From contig NC_092578.1 of NCBI RefSeq assembly GCF_037975245.1, positions 2,792,001 to 2,856,000 on the forward strand: 64,000 nt of DNA, read 5' to 3'. Under the pieces are notes generated by a model, which was not told the origin of the DNA, did no database searches, and saw only the letters and a list, made by a program, of their open reading frames with translations. This stretch comes from Apostichopus japonicus. Its lineage: Eukaryota; Echinodermata; Holothuroidea; Aspidochirotida; Stichopodidae. Made by a program: the position numbers and the translations under genes. This document shows, one piece after another, positions 52,548 through 64,000 of this stretch (position 1 is its first letter; each line of letters starts with the position of its first letter).

Positions 52548-55111
52548 CCTATATGGATTCTACTGGTTACCGTACTTTTACGGATTAAAACAGAGTTTTG
52601 TGTAAAATCTTATAGTGATACCGTTTCATAATGCTCTTTAGTTTCGATGCTTCATGTTTCATATTAAATAATCACTTTATTGTATATATTTTTTTATTTT
52701 ACAAAATAAAGTAATCATCGGTCAAAACTTACGTAGTTATCTTTAAATGTCTTCAGTCTTGACCCAAAACATACAGAATGCTACAGTTATTATAATTTTT
52801 TTTTAAAAAGAACTTCCCTTATGGTGTTGACTCTCCAATTATTCATCTCTTTTTTTCTTTCTTTTTTATTCCTTTTTTTTTTGGTGATGTTAAATTGGTC
52901 TTATGATAGGTCTAGTTATAATTGCTTTAAGGGTCAATAGGAAAAGGATGATTCTTGAAGTTTAACCACGGGTGACCTGAAAAATGGATTTCTAGCATAT
53001 TGTGTGAGGAATACTGATTATCTTTAATTATGTGTGGGTGTGTGTGTTTGTGTAGCGCACTTGTTTTGTATTCTGACTGAGGACTGAGGAATCCAAGGTC
53101 CTCAGACGTCATTTGAAAAGAATCACTATGTCCTCAGAAGAGTTCTATTGTTTTGTCTATTGGTAACGTATACATGTATACGTGGATTTGAACATGGAAT
53201 AAAAGACAATGCGGTCCCCATTCTGAATGTAAAACACACCTGTGCATGTGCGTGTATATATTTGCGTATAACGATATGACTGTGCCGTGTGTTAGATGCC
53301 TCTTTTCACATTCCAGTCCCACTAAGTTGTCCTGTCAATCATTCTAAAATAAAGTATGAAAATAACTTTGACAATATTTTGGAAAATAAAACCAATTATT
53401 TATATTCAAACCAAATGTAACTTATACATTTATTGTTGAAATATTTCTGTGTCAAAACACCATGCATGTTCAATCTAATATTAGCTATTACCGATTATGA
53501 CATGACTAAGCTTAAAATATCGCAGTTGATCGTCTTACAGCGAAGGTTTGTCTCTTCCACTAAAACCATCAGATACCATTCTCTGCTTGACGTGTGTGTG
53601 CACATAATCATCACCAACCAAGCAGGGGTATTCAAAACCGCATTGCTAACCTCTTGCGATGAGAAGCAAGAGGGAAAGATGAAGGGAATATAAGCGTCAC
53701 ACATTTATACACCAGACTTTCAATTAAACTTTTTTTGATCTTTAGAAAACAGAAGAAGAAAATCAATCGCAAATCTTTAGCTTACATGATAGAGATTTTT
53801 GTAATGAATACCTTCCCCTAAATGCTTTAAGGTAATCTTGTTCCGATTGGAAAAATCTTAGGACTTACAAAGTCGCGCATTATGCGACTGCCATTTTGTC
53901 CCTGTGTGACGTCATAGAGGTGAACCTTGGGAGGTGCGGAATGTTTTACTTTTGCTTATTCTTTCATATATTAATTTTTCCTATTTTCAGAGGATTGTAA
54001 ATATTGTTAACACCGGAACGTATGCCAGTATACTTCCGTCATGATAAGATCTTCAAAATAATTTAAGATTCAACATTTAAAACTTCGGCTCTATTATATG
54101 CCACAAGTAAATATGTTGTAATTGAATCAAGTAAACCATGAAAAACTTCAGTTTACAGTCTTGTGTGTGAATGAATATTGACAATTTATATCTCTCAAAT
54201 GGAATAAGCTTTTTTCTTGGTTGTTTGGAGAAGTTGTTCGCCAGGAGTACATCTATAATATAAACCAATAAGAAAGGTTTTATTTGTTTTTTCATCCTCC
54301 TCATCCGCCCACCCACCCCTCCTCCAATTTAAACCAAAGAATAAGTTCATTAATAAAAATCTATGTACTCTCCAGCCAATCTTGCGGATATGTCTATCAT
54401 CAGTAACAGACATATATAGAGCCCCATGGCGCTATTTTACAAGCATGCGCCCTCCAACATGCAAATTAATTAACCAACTTTTGTCATCAGAATACAAAGT
54501 GAAATGGCGGCATGATTCTGTTCATCAAAATCATATGCCGCTGCTTGTTGATTTGCAAGTATAAAAGGAAAGTAAAAAAAAAGAAGAAAAAAATCCATTC
54601 TTTAAAGTGTCAGTTTGGTGACGAAATGTTCCCAGTGCAAATTAAAGAGAACCCCAAGGGTATACTTGTCAAAAACTTGCCAATCAACTGCCTCAATTAA
54701 AAGCAATCTTTGTGTTTCATTAGTAAAATAACTTTTTTGCTACACCGAGCTGAATAAATTGTCTTTTATGTATTCAAGTTATAATAATTTGGAAAGCAAT
54801 TTTTTTCCGAAAGCTTTATAACTGACAGATTCTAACTGTATAATTTATAAGCTATTTATACATCAAAAAAACTATAAAAGAAGAAAAAACAGCAACATAA
54901 AAATATGGTTTCAAACACTGAAAACAATGGAAGTATAAAAATGATTTTCATCGTATTCAATCATTATTTTCGTGGTTAACAGTTTCAATTTTTTTCTGAA
55001 CCATAAATATTTTAGTTTCAGCTTCCGTTTTTACAGCCTGTACATTCGTATATCATTGTTTGATTGGTCAAGGGTCATGAGAATAACTACGTCCAATGTA
55101 GCTGGCTCGTG
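52548..55111. other. Non-coding stretch
   Basis: No gene recognised. T-rich patches lie at 52,798-52,882. The 53,433-53,693 frame has no known motif. Confidence 0.5.
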
Positions 55112-55150
55112 GTTAGACCAGGGAGTTCCATAACAACTCCCTGGTTAGAC
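55112..55150. repeat. Mini-hairpin, copy 2, with 7-bp flanking direct repeat
   Basis: The core at 55,119-55,143 is the reverse complement of copy 1 apart from one centre base: arms CAGGGAGTT and AACTCCCTG around GTTATGG on the minus strand. It is bordered by GTTAGAC at 55,112-55,118 and again at 55,144-55,150. Counting shared border bases, the direct repeat is GGTTAGACCA. This looks like a target-site duplication made when a 25-bp unit was inserted, or like a 32-bp slippage product. Confidence 0.9.
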
Positions 55151-58100
55151 CATCGCACTGCATCTCAATCTATCATCCAATTGTTATTCTTTCCCTGGAG
55201 GTCTCTGGACCAGCCAGGACAGACTATACTCTTGTGCTATTTTAATTGGAAGTGTTTTTATGCAACTGTCAATGCACGGGCATTTTAATGGATAATTCAT
55301 CAAGTTATACTGTTGTCAGTTGAGGAATAAATCTGGCCTATATATGTATAAATATTAAATAGCCTCCTTCGCGTCAACCTTTTTATAAATATCTTTGTAT
55401 AAATATCTTTATAAATTTAAGATGGTGGTCGTACTCACCTCCAAACCGTTTATATCACAACAATATTTAGTTGAAAAAAAAACAATACTACGAAAAGTTT
55501 TGATTTGACCAGAGGAAAGCCCAAAATCGACCAATCACCTACTGACCTCCATAGATAGGTCGACTATCCATTGTGTATTTTGCAAATGTCGATGTTTTTG
55601 AAACGTTTGCAAATTCCCGGACAAGAAAAAAACAAAAAAAGGTTTCGGATCACTTGTCTTATTAAAGAGTGAGGGAGATGTATTTCACATATATACATTG
55701 TCGGAATGCCTCTCTGCATAGTCCACGTTCTTCACTCTACGGGGATCCCTGGGCGAAAACCACAATGTTTATTACATTAATTTGACGCCTTCGTCTTCTT
55801 TAAAGAGAAATTTGATATAACTTATTTCGGAGACTTCCGAAAGGAATGATATGCCAGCAAAAGAAAAAAAAATGAAATGAAATGAAATTGACTCGAGCCA
55901 ATTGGCGAGTATTGGGCTATATGCAGGCTCGCGGTTGTGCTATTGTAATATAGTATACAGTTCATTCACCGGGCAGGTATACTATAAGGAGTTATGATTT
56001 TGGAATAACTGTGAAATTTGTCGATTATCATTATTAAAGAGGGTTTTTATTGATAGTTATTTATATAACACTCTAATTCCAACCAGTGGGTATTCACTCT
56101 TTGATAAGTGCGCCCACAATTATGACCAATCTTTGGAGGAGTGATTTTAATCTAATCCTTAGATTGAAATCTAACAAATTTATAGGTTATATAGAGTGAG
56201 CACAATTGGCACAATATTACTTTTAAGAATGCAAAATATATGCAAATGAAATATTATTTCTGTTCTGTTTTACTTTTTTTCTCTCTTCAAATATGAATTC
56301 TTGCCAAGTCAAACTAAAATTCAACTCTCCTTATGAATTCCTTTTCTCTTTTTTTAAATTTAATTTAGCTTCTATTTAACGCAATCCAGTACTGTATAAA
56401 AGTTCGTCTATCAGAACAAGACGGAGGGGGGGGGGCACAATAAGTCGAAATATTTTCGATAATATCAAATGTCATCGTTCAATTAAAGTAATGGCCCTTT
56501 TAATCAAGTGCAATATTTCTCCCACTTAAAAAAGTTGATTTTCATATACTGTTCCGCGAAGAACCTACCCCCTCAGAATACGCCTGCTTTCAGTCGACAT
56601 TTTGATCTTTCCCGTTTGAGACACTGGCGGCTTCTTTCATTTAATTTACGATATCTAGTTCTGTCTTTTACTGTAATAGTCACAATTCTGGGTAATGAAC
56701 TGACTATACCAAAAAAAAAAAAAAAAAATAACTTTCATTATCAGAGAGAGAGAGTGAGGGGTGGAGAGCGATCGAGCTATCAGAGACAAGCAGTCTTCCT
56801 GTCGCCTTAGAATTCATCTCCTAATAAATTCTCAACAACTGGCAATAGTTCTAAATTACCAACAATTTTATTGATGCTAAGAATTTTTCGGCTGAAGTCA
56901 CGGGGTAGACAGGCGAGGGGCAAGAGTTCGTCTTTTAATTTGATGTTAACTGTCGGTTTGAATTCAAGTACTTTTCTGGACTGCATGATAATAAAATAAA
57001 AAATAATGTTATATAGCTCGCTAATAGTTGTTGGTCCTTGCAGCATACCGCAATTACAAAACCCATTTTGTTGTTGCGGCTCGTTGACGAAATAGAGGGC
57101 GCTCGACGGAGACTTTTGGACTACAATCTTACAACCGATTGTGTCATGTCCTTTATAATTGAAAGAGACACAAATCCAACCATCATCTATAACTTATATG
57201 ACAGAGGTCTATGGGATGACCCCCCCACCCCTCCTCAACAGCTAAGAATTATCTTGCTTTGTTTGGGTGATATTATATTGTTAAAAGTTAAAAACGTCCA
57301 GAGGCGGTCATTTTGTAAATCTGTGATATCATGATAGCGCCATTATCATCTGAAAACTTGTACTTTCTTTTTGTTTCATTATTCAAACTTTCAAGATATA
57401 TTGTTAGCAGTGCTGATACTGTCATAATGTCATCTTTAGCTAATGTTAAGAGCTTCAATATTTTAGATTCAGCATTCGCAAAACTCATCTCCATCACAGA
57501 AAATAAACATGCTAGTAAATCAAGATGAACACATACAATTGAAGCAAATCTGTTGTCATGAAGTCATACGTAGACTTGAGTAAGTCTTCAGCAGTTGTGT
57601 GTGAAGGAATATCAAAGTGGTGATGCGTTTCATTTTATTACCCTTTAAGGGTATCATGAAAATGAACACATATTATTCCTTATCCCATATTTCAGCCACT
57701 CCCCCTAATTAAGCCGGACGTCGCGCAGTAGCCCCCTGACGCCCTCCACCCTCATCAGGCATGGGTGTATACCTCATGCTGGGTCATATTGCGTATATGT
57801 CATACGTTATAGCCATAAGTTTGTGAATATATATTTGGTGTTTGTGAGATGAAGCTGAAGTTATATTAACAGTAGGATATATAAGAAGACTCAGATGTGG
57901 GAACTGTAAAACTGACTGCGAAGTATAAAGGCACAGCGACCTCTATTTCATGATAGCTATCGTGGAAGACGGTACAGTTTGATATAGTTCATCAATATCC
58001 AATCTTTGGTGTAGATATGTGTTAGTATACAAACACCCCCACCCTACCCCCCCCCTCTTCAACCCCACCACCAACCCATCGGTAGATTTGAATTGCGGGC

Positions 58101-61100
58101 CGCTTATTTATAATTACCTGGTCTGTTATCAACCAGCACGCGTTCTTATAGAGTATTTCTGGACTACACTGAATCACAACACGAACTATAAAATTGCGTT
58201 TCCATTTTGTTGTCAGTAGATAGCCTATGTGCACATTAAGCAACTGAACACATGAACATCGCGGGTTATAACCTGCAAGGAACGTCAAACGTTTTTTTAT
58301 CATACTTTTATAGGTTAATTGAAGATCCTGTGGATTAATTGGTTACTATTTATTGACTGTCAATATTCATAGAACTTGTATTCCAAAGCCTCTGACACAA
58401 TTCGATAAGGGAGTTGTTACAAGAGTTCAGACGATCCACCGGGACAAATAAAACAGGCAAACCTATCAAAGTGCCTGGTTTGGAATGCCTCCGCATGGAA
58501 TCGTGCGATAGAACTATACATCTCAACAACCTCACTAATTATCTTAGCCTATAATCTAGAATAAAATTACACTTCACTGAACTAATTTCTTTTATACAAG
58601 GATTATCCCAATGAAGAGGTTCTTGGTTTATAAATGTGGGTTATCATATATAAAAGCCAGTGGCACATGTAATAGGATCGCACACTGAACAAAACTTATT
58701 TGATAACAGTATAACATCACGGAGATAAAAAATGAATCCATGACCAAATAAACCGTACTTTGTCCAGTCAGTTCATGTTGTGACATGTAGTACTATTAAA
58801 GACATGCACAATTACCCCCCCCCCCACCATCATGACAAAAAATGTGGATTATCTTTAGTCCGGCACGGGACGACGGACTGGGGGGGGGGGTGTCATGACC
58901 CTAACATTTTCCACATCAATTGTTTTCACGCGAGCATGGTGCCGCCACTGTCGGCAATTTTACTACCGCTGATAAATCGGTCTGATTCCTCCCCCCCCCC
59001 CCCCCACACACTCCCCATCTCAACCATGTGTCGAAGTTGTGTAGTGAGTCATAGGTCACAATAGTTTTTCATCTGTGTACCTGTTTACAAACTGACTAAT
59101 TACAACTGTCAGCCTGTATAATAATAACAATGACTGTCTTCAATTTTGCTAATTCATTCTGTAGTTGCTTCTCTCCCTGGTAGCCCCCCCCCCCACCCCA
59201 CTATGCTGCCCTCATACTACTCTCGGTAGAAGGTTTTACGAATGAGATTCTGCCAACAGTATATACACCGTGTAAAGTGTACTATAGGCTTCAATGTAAT
59301 ACGAAGAAATATCTCTACTTACCATAACAAACGCAGGCACGTCGTCTGCTGGACTTCTGCTAGTACGTCTGAAGATACGAACAGTGTATACTATATACGC
59401 TGATACCACAATATAGTGTGACGTTTCTTCAGTTCATACAATTTAATGCAAAGTTTTCGATGGATACGTTAAAACAGTAATTTTCCTTTGAAGTATAATA
59501 TTTAGCATACTGTTTTCCTTTTTAATATCTGGCATGAAGAAACATAGGCTATGCGTAAAGTTTAGTCCAAGACCACTTGTTTCCTCCTTTAAGTTGTCCT
59601 TTAGCCAGCAGTTCCAAGTATATATGTCTATATTGTTCGTAGAGTAAATAAAGTCCATTAGTTGATACAGAGTTAGACTTTGCTAACATTCCTTGTCCTA
59701 CAATGGAGTATAGGTTTCCGATCTGTCACCCGTTTTGAAAAGAAAAGACCTTCCATGGCTTAATTAGCATAAATACAAAAGAGTCCTGTCCACTTAAAAT
59801 ATTTTTGAAGCAAGTCTAAACAAAATGGATTAAGAACTATACAAACGATTGATAAAACGACTTCAGTAAGTACAAAATAAATGACACGAGGTGTTATAAC
59901 GTATACTGGTATGTTTCTTAAGAACTGAGTCCTTGTACGTGTTTGAACTAAACCTATAAAAAAAAACTTCGTTCATCATTTCCAGAGGCATTTACATATG
60001 TTTGCTTTGTCTGCAATGATGTGAAATAAGAGAAGGTACAACATGCCACATGGATGGAAGCAACTATAGTTGGACGAGAAGACAACCTCTTTCTATCGCA
60101 AAGCGAAAAAGAAATTCCAATACCCCTTGATGTACAAATTTATAAATATACATTGTTACAAAGTTAATTGAACTTTATTTTCATGTGGTTATTGAACTTT
60201 TCTTGCGGGTATGCCCATCTAAATCTAACCACAGAATATATATATTATTTACGAGAGATAATTTTGTACCCTATATGTCACCATATGCTACTCATGTATA
60301 CGCCTGAAACTTTTTGGAAGTCTGAAGAATAAAAAAAATAAAAATAAAAAAAACTAGTTCAGAGAGCAGAATTCGAGCCAGGGGTATAGGAAGATTAGTT
60401 TACTTGATGATTTGAAGTCACAAAACTTTTTTCATTTCTGAGAAACTATTTTGTATATCCCAAGTAATCATGGAAACTTTAACCACAAACATTTCATCAG
60501 GAGAACTAACTCAAAGAAAAATTATCTTTAACTTTTCACGGTTTTGGAAGTTATAATGTGGGATGCAAAGACATGAAAACAGCTGCCGAGAGCAAAATAC
60601 ATTTTTCTTTGAGCAGTTGAGAGACTTCGGATGAAGCTCATGTTTCGCTGACCTCAGGGAGCGAGATACTGTGAACAATATTTATGGTTATATCGATTTG
60701 GTAACACCAAATTGGAGAAAAGAATAATCATATTTGTACATCCGACAAGCAATATAGTTAATTAAACCACTAATTCCTTTGTCACAAAATCCCAAAGGCT
60801 AATTAACGGGACGTCAGGAAAACAGAAGAAAAATGTATACTCGTTTATAAAACAATCTGTAAAGCCAACCAGTTCAACGGCAAAAATATATTTTAGGAAA
60901 ATAATTTTCTTGTCATTTTGTTTTTAAGGTTTTCAAGTTTTAGCTTCAATTCACGTTCGTTAATCTTCTTGTTATACAGACTAATGGAGTAGGTTTTCTC
61001 TTTACAGGATAAAAGTCATATCGTTCTCATCGGAATGTCCCTTTAACGGCTAAACACGATACCAATCAAGGTTTATCATCCCCTTGCCCCCCCCCCCCAA

Positions 61101-61531
61101 GAAAAAGGTGCATGCTGTCAAGATAATATTACAATAAAAGTAATATGAGTTTTCTAGAAAAGTAATTAATCAGAGAACAGGCCTTAGCCATTATTTGTTA
61201 TATAACATGTACTAATAGCCTTGACTTAGATAAACGCAGAGAAAAGAAGATAAGACGAGCAGATTAATAAAGTGTTAGGGATTTTACATATGTTGGTTAA
61301 TTAATGTATCTGCTGATTTGTCACATTTCTGGAATCAACCCTCGGCTTGATATTACACATATGACATATAATTCTATTATTTGCTTAACAATGCAAATAT
61401 CTTTGTGTTTAAGGCTCCCTAATATATATATATTATAACAAACCCATGACAAAAATGAAGCTAGGAATGATCAAATAAGCAAATAAAGCAAGACAGAAAA
61501 AAAAACCTGACGGAAGGATGGGATAGTCAGT
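55151..61531. other. Long non-coding stretch with many C tracts
   Basis: No gene recognised over 6 kb. C or G tracts lie at 56,429-56,437, 58,034-58,075, 58,806-58,817, 58,880-58,890, 58,990-59,005, 59,186-59,200 and 61,088-61,098. A 14-bp imperfect tandem TATAAATATCTTTG lies at 55,384-55,415. A minus-strand frame from about 57,580 to 57,288 is roughly 96 codons but shows no family resemblance. TCCCTTTAA at 61,034-61,042 may be a solitary TTAA-element end. Confidence 0.45.
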
Positions 61532-61572
61532 GGTGGGGGCGGGGAGGCGGGGTAGGGGTGATGGGGGGGGGG
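61532..61572 (+). other. Strong G-quadruplex motif
   Basis: Runs of five, four, four and four G, then a final run of ten, separated by loops of one to four bases (GGGGGCGGGGAGGCGGGG, then TAGGGGTGAT). This is the densest quadruplex-forming tract in the window. Confidence 0.85.
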
Positions 61573-62015
61573 TTACAGCCCCGTGCCCGGGATCAATTAG
61601 AGAGCCCTTGGTCACAAAGCATTCCAAAAAATTGTATTCTCAGTTTCATGATATATTTAAAGAAATGTGAAAACTGAAGTATATTACATGCCATTTTTAA
61701 GGACATGAAATATTCTGTATTTGATTGAAATAATATGCTAACTAAGGGCACCAAATGGTCATTGTTACATTAATGTTGTAATGTTATAATGGGTGAATAT
61801 TAGCCCTACATGACTTGGTAAGAGTGTTGTATAGTATTTTATATATGGCTTTAACACAAAATACAGTTTGAATGAGGTATGGCCTACATTGTATGACGTC
61901 ATTAAGAAGGTGATAAATCAGAATACAAAATGAAACAAAGTTTTTATTTATTTTGACTGCTAATATATTTATATAGTAACAACCAGGTCTTTGAAAATAA
62001 CTCCTTTTAAACTTA

Positions 62016-62018
<3 letters not shown>
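61573..62018. other. Non-coding stretch
   Basis: Nothing recognisable. Confidence 0.5.

Positions 62019-62052
<34 letters not shown>
62019..62052. repeat. (AT)n microsatellite
   Basis: A pure AT run of about 17 dinucleotides. Confidence 0.95.
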
Positions 62053-62054
<2 letters not shown>

Positions 62055-62889
62055 CATTTTACACAGGATATGTTAAAAACTCTTTGTATTAAAACGACAC
62101 ACTTTTCAGTTGGTTCGGGTATAACACTGTGTTATTGTATAAACTGAATGTACTGGTGGATAATTATATATGTACTGATTTATAGAGTAAAATTTCCGGC
62201 GATTTCTCCATTAAATTATACGTCTATATTAATTAGTTAATTAATTAATCAATTGCATCTATATCTGATGAATTACCGGGCGTATACAACTATCAATGTT
62301 GACATTGATATACCTCGGACGGAGAGCGGGTGGCTTAGAGTACAAATGGTTTGGGCCATCGGGTTCAAGGGACTGTAAATATTTCGAAGAAAGAAAGAAC
62401 TTTAAATAGCGATGTATTTTACAAGATCGCCAGTTTTGTAAATTTTAAGCAGCTTTTGGCGTTGATTATTTACCCTAAATTAAAATATTAATATTCCACA
62501 ACAAGGTAGATGAGTTGCTTGGCTCGTCAATATTTCTTTTAAATAATGCTAAGAAAGTCCAATCATTTGAAATATTCAATAGAAAAATATTATTAAAGCT
62601 ATATACGAAAAATATTTAAGGTTAATTGGAGAAGTAAACTTTCAATGTACTAATAATGACGAGCAAGCATGCAATCCCCTCTAGAGATATCTAAACAGGA
62701 ATGACCGTTAATTTAGCAGAGAAATGGTATCTGCACAGAATTATCCATTATCCCCTATAAAGAGAAATTTCCAAAACAAAATATCTACTACTATAACCTT
62801 GATGGGTGGGTATAAAAGTAACAAAAATAAACTTCGAATCCAAATGGTTGCCTTATTCACTCTTTGAAGATGTCCAGGATGATCACTGT

Positions 62890-62953
62890 ATTGGGGACAT
62901 TCTTCTGCCTTTCGAGGACTTTATTTTGCCTCTTGAGGACATTCTACTGCCTC
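62890..62953. repeat. 21-bp imperfect tandem repeat, about 3 copies
   Basis: Units ATTCTTCTGCCTTTCGAGGAC, TTTATTTTGCCTCTTGAGGAC and a partial ATTCTACTGCCTCC. A plus-strand frame (62,806-63,042, no ATG at its start) reads it in phase as ILLPFED, FILPLED, ILLPP. The in-frame 7-residue period is mildly suggestive of coding, but nothing else supports a gene. Confidence 0.75.
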
Positions 62954-63200
62954 CGCCCTCCTGTGAAGTGAAGTCTTACAAATATAGCTCTAAAATAGAT
63001 CGGAACCTCTTAACTGTAAGAGTGAAATTTACTCCACAATAGCTTGATCAATATATATACATCATATCTATTTGTGATATGGTCTTGCTTGTGTATATTT
63101 GTGTATATTCTTGACGCTGCAGAGTGAACCCCTGTTCCAGCTTTTTTTATTAATGTAATTCAAAGAATTTCAATAATAATAATAGCATGTAATAAGTATG
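62954..63200. other. Non-coding stretch
   Basis: Nothing recognisable. Confidence 0.45.
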
Positions 63201-63250
63201 TATATGTAATATTTAAGTATATGTAATAATTAAGTATATGTAATAATTAC
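63201..63250. repeat. 17-bp tandem repeat, 3 copies
   Basis: TATATGTAATAATTAAG occurs three times. The first unit has one substitution and the last ends in C. Confidence 0.93.
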
Positions 63251-64000
63251 AAACATTTACATTATATTTATACTCTATTTACATAATACTATTAAATTCT
63301 CGTAATATCATAACATCCATCATATCTTTCATCTGATTTGATTTTTTTTAAAGTAACACGACAAACAAAACACATAGTGAAATTAGAATCAGGCAAAGTG
63401 TTCCTATTTTGAGCAGTAATTCGATAAATTCGCTATTTATTAATTTATCTTTCCAATCAAAACTAACGATATAAATTTACAAAAACGGATTTTCAATTTC
63501 ATATACATACATAATTTTTTTTACAAATCAGCATCGCTCTGCAATTCTTCTTGATATTTAGTTATGACTGACTTGGATCAATTTCCAAACTTATAAATTA
63601 TCTCCAGGCAGAAAAGTTGACATTAGTAACTCAGTCAGAAAGTTATTTTGTATGTTTCGAGAGAGCACTTTAACACTTAAAAATACATTATTCGGAAGAT
63701 CCTATCGGCGAAGGTTTCTTTAACTTCAAAGAAACTTTGACAGAACGGGTTAATTCTCATTCTACAACACAATGAAAGCTTATTTACAATGAATTATTTG
63801 TTGTTGGTTTTATATGTGTATACGCATATTCGTGTTAATTAGTATTGTAATGAGCTTTCCAACCTTTGAAGTAATCCGGAACTGCGCCAAATCCAAGGTT
63901 AAAGAAATAGAGTTGACAGTATACAGAAGAAGTAGAAGACAAAAAAAAAACCCTTCTTGTCGAAGTGCATAAATGGCATAAACTCAAGTTCAATTTCACT
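63251..64000. other. AT-rich non-coding stretch
   Basis: No gene or repeat seen up to the window end. Confidence 0.5.

Noticed and set aside
56807-57580. Two minus-strand frames (57,580-57,288 and 57,046-56,807) as possible exons
   Set aside because: The residue mix is fairly protein-like, but no family is recognisable, splice sites are unconvincing and overlapping plus-strand frames are equally long.

Overview
This window looks like non-coding DNA from a eukaryotic nuclear genome. It is AT-rich and saturated with long (AT)n microsatellites, G/C homopolymer tracts, minisatellites, tRNA-derived repeats and short transposons with terminal inverted repeats (TIRs). I saw no operons, ribosome binding sites, CRISPR arrays, rRNA genes or convincing protein-coding exons. 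The longest open frames are about 100-145 codons and are either microsatellite translations (poly-YI, poly-HD) or short frames of a kind this composition produces by chance. The mix of elements is typical of a marine invertebrate such as an echinoderm, but that is an impression from style, not a sequence match. The window is most likely intergenic or deep-intronic.

Layout. 0-5.5 kb: (AT)n tracts, a probable LINE 3' tail, and a tRNA-derived repeat whose unit is tandemly arranged with a period of about 342 bp. 6.1-7.3 kb: a 54-bp minisatellite of about 22 copies with alternating unit types, so partly a 108-bp higher-order array. 8-24 kb: mainly featureless AT-rich DNA with an ACAAC-rich tract, AT microsatellites and a 38-bp near-perfect palindrome at 12.56 kb. 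24-30 kb: a degenerate minisatellite of about 40 bp split by a 616-bp element with TTAA duplications, which itself carries a 25-bp hairpin; a second copy of the tRNA-derived repeat; and a 361-bp TTAA element with perfect 17-bp TIRs. 33.9 kb: the 3' end of a decayed non-LTR retrotransposon. 39.7 kb: a 286-bp hAT-like miniature element. 47.7 kb: a third TTAA element, with a related fragment at 24.3 kb. 50.0-50.6 kb: a Leu/Ser-tRNA-like SINE on the minus strand whose tail has grown into a self-complementary trinucleotide array. 55.1 kb: a second copy of the 25-bp hairpin, flanked by a 7-bp direct repeat. 61.5 kb: a strong G-quadruplex motif.

No genes act together here. What can be read is a history of insertions and repeat expansion. 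The most unusual observation is the 25-bp palindromic unit found twice (26,223-26,247 and 55,119-55,143). The copies are 24/25 identical including the central loop, lie in opposite orientation, and have direct repeats at their borders, as expected of a very small mobile hairpin.
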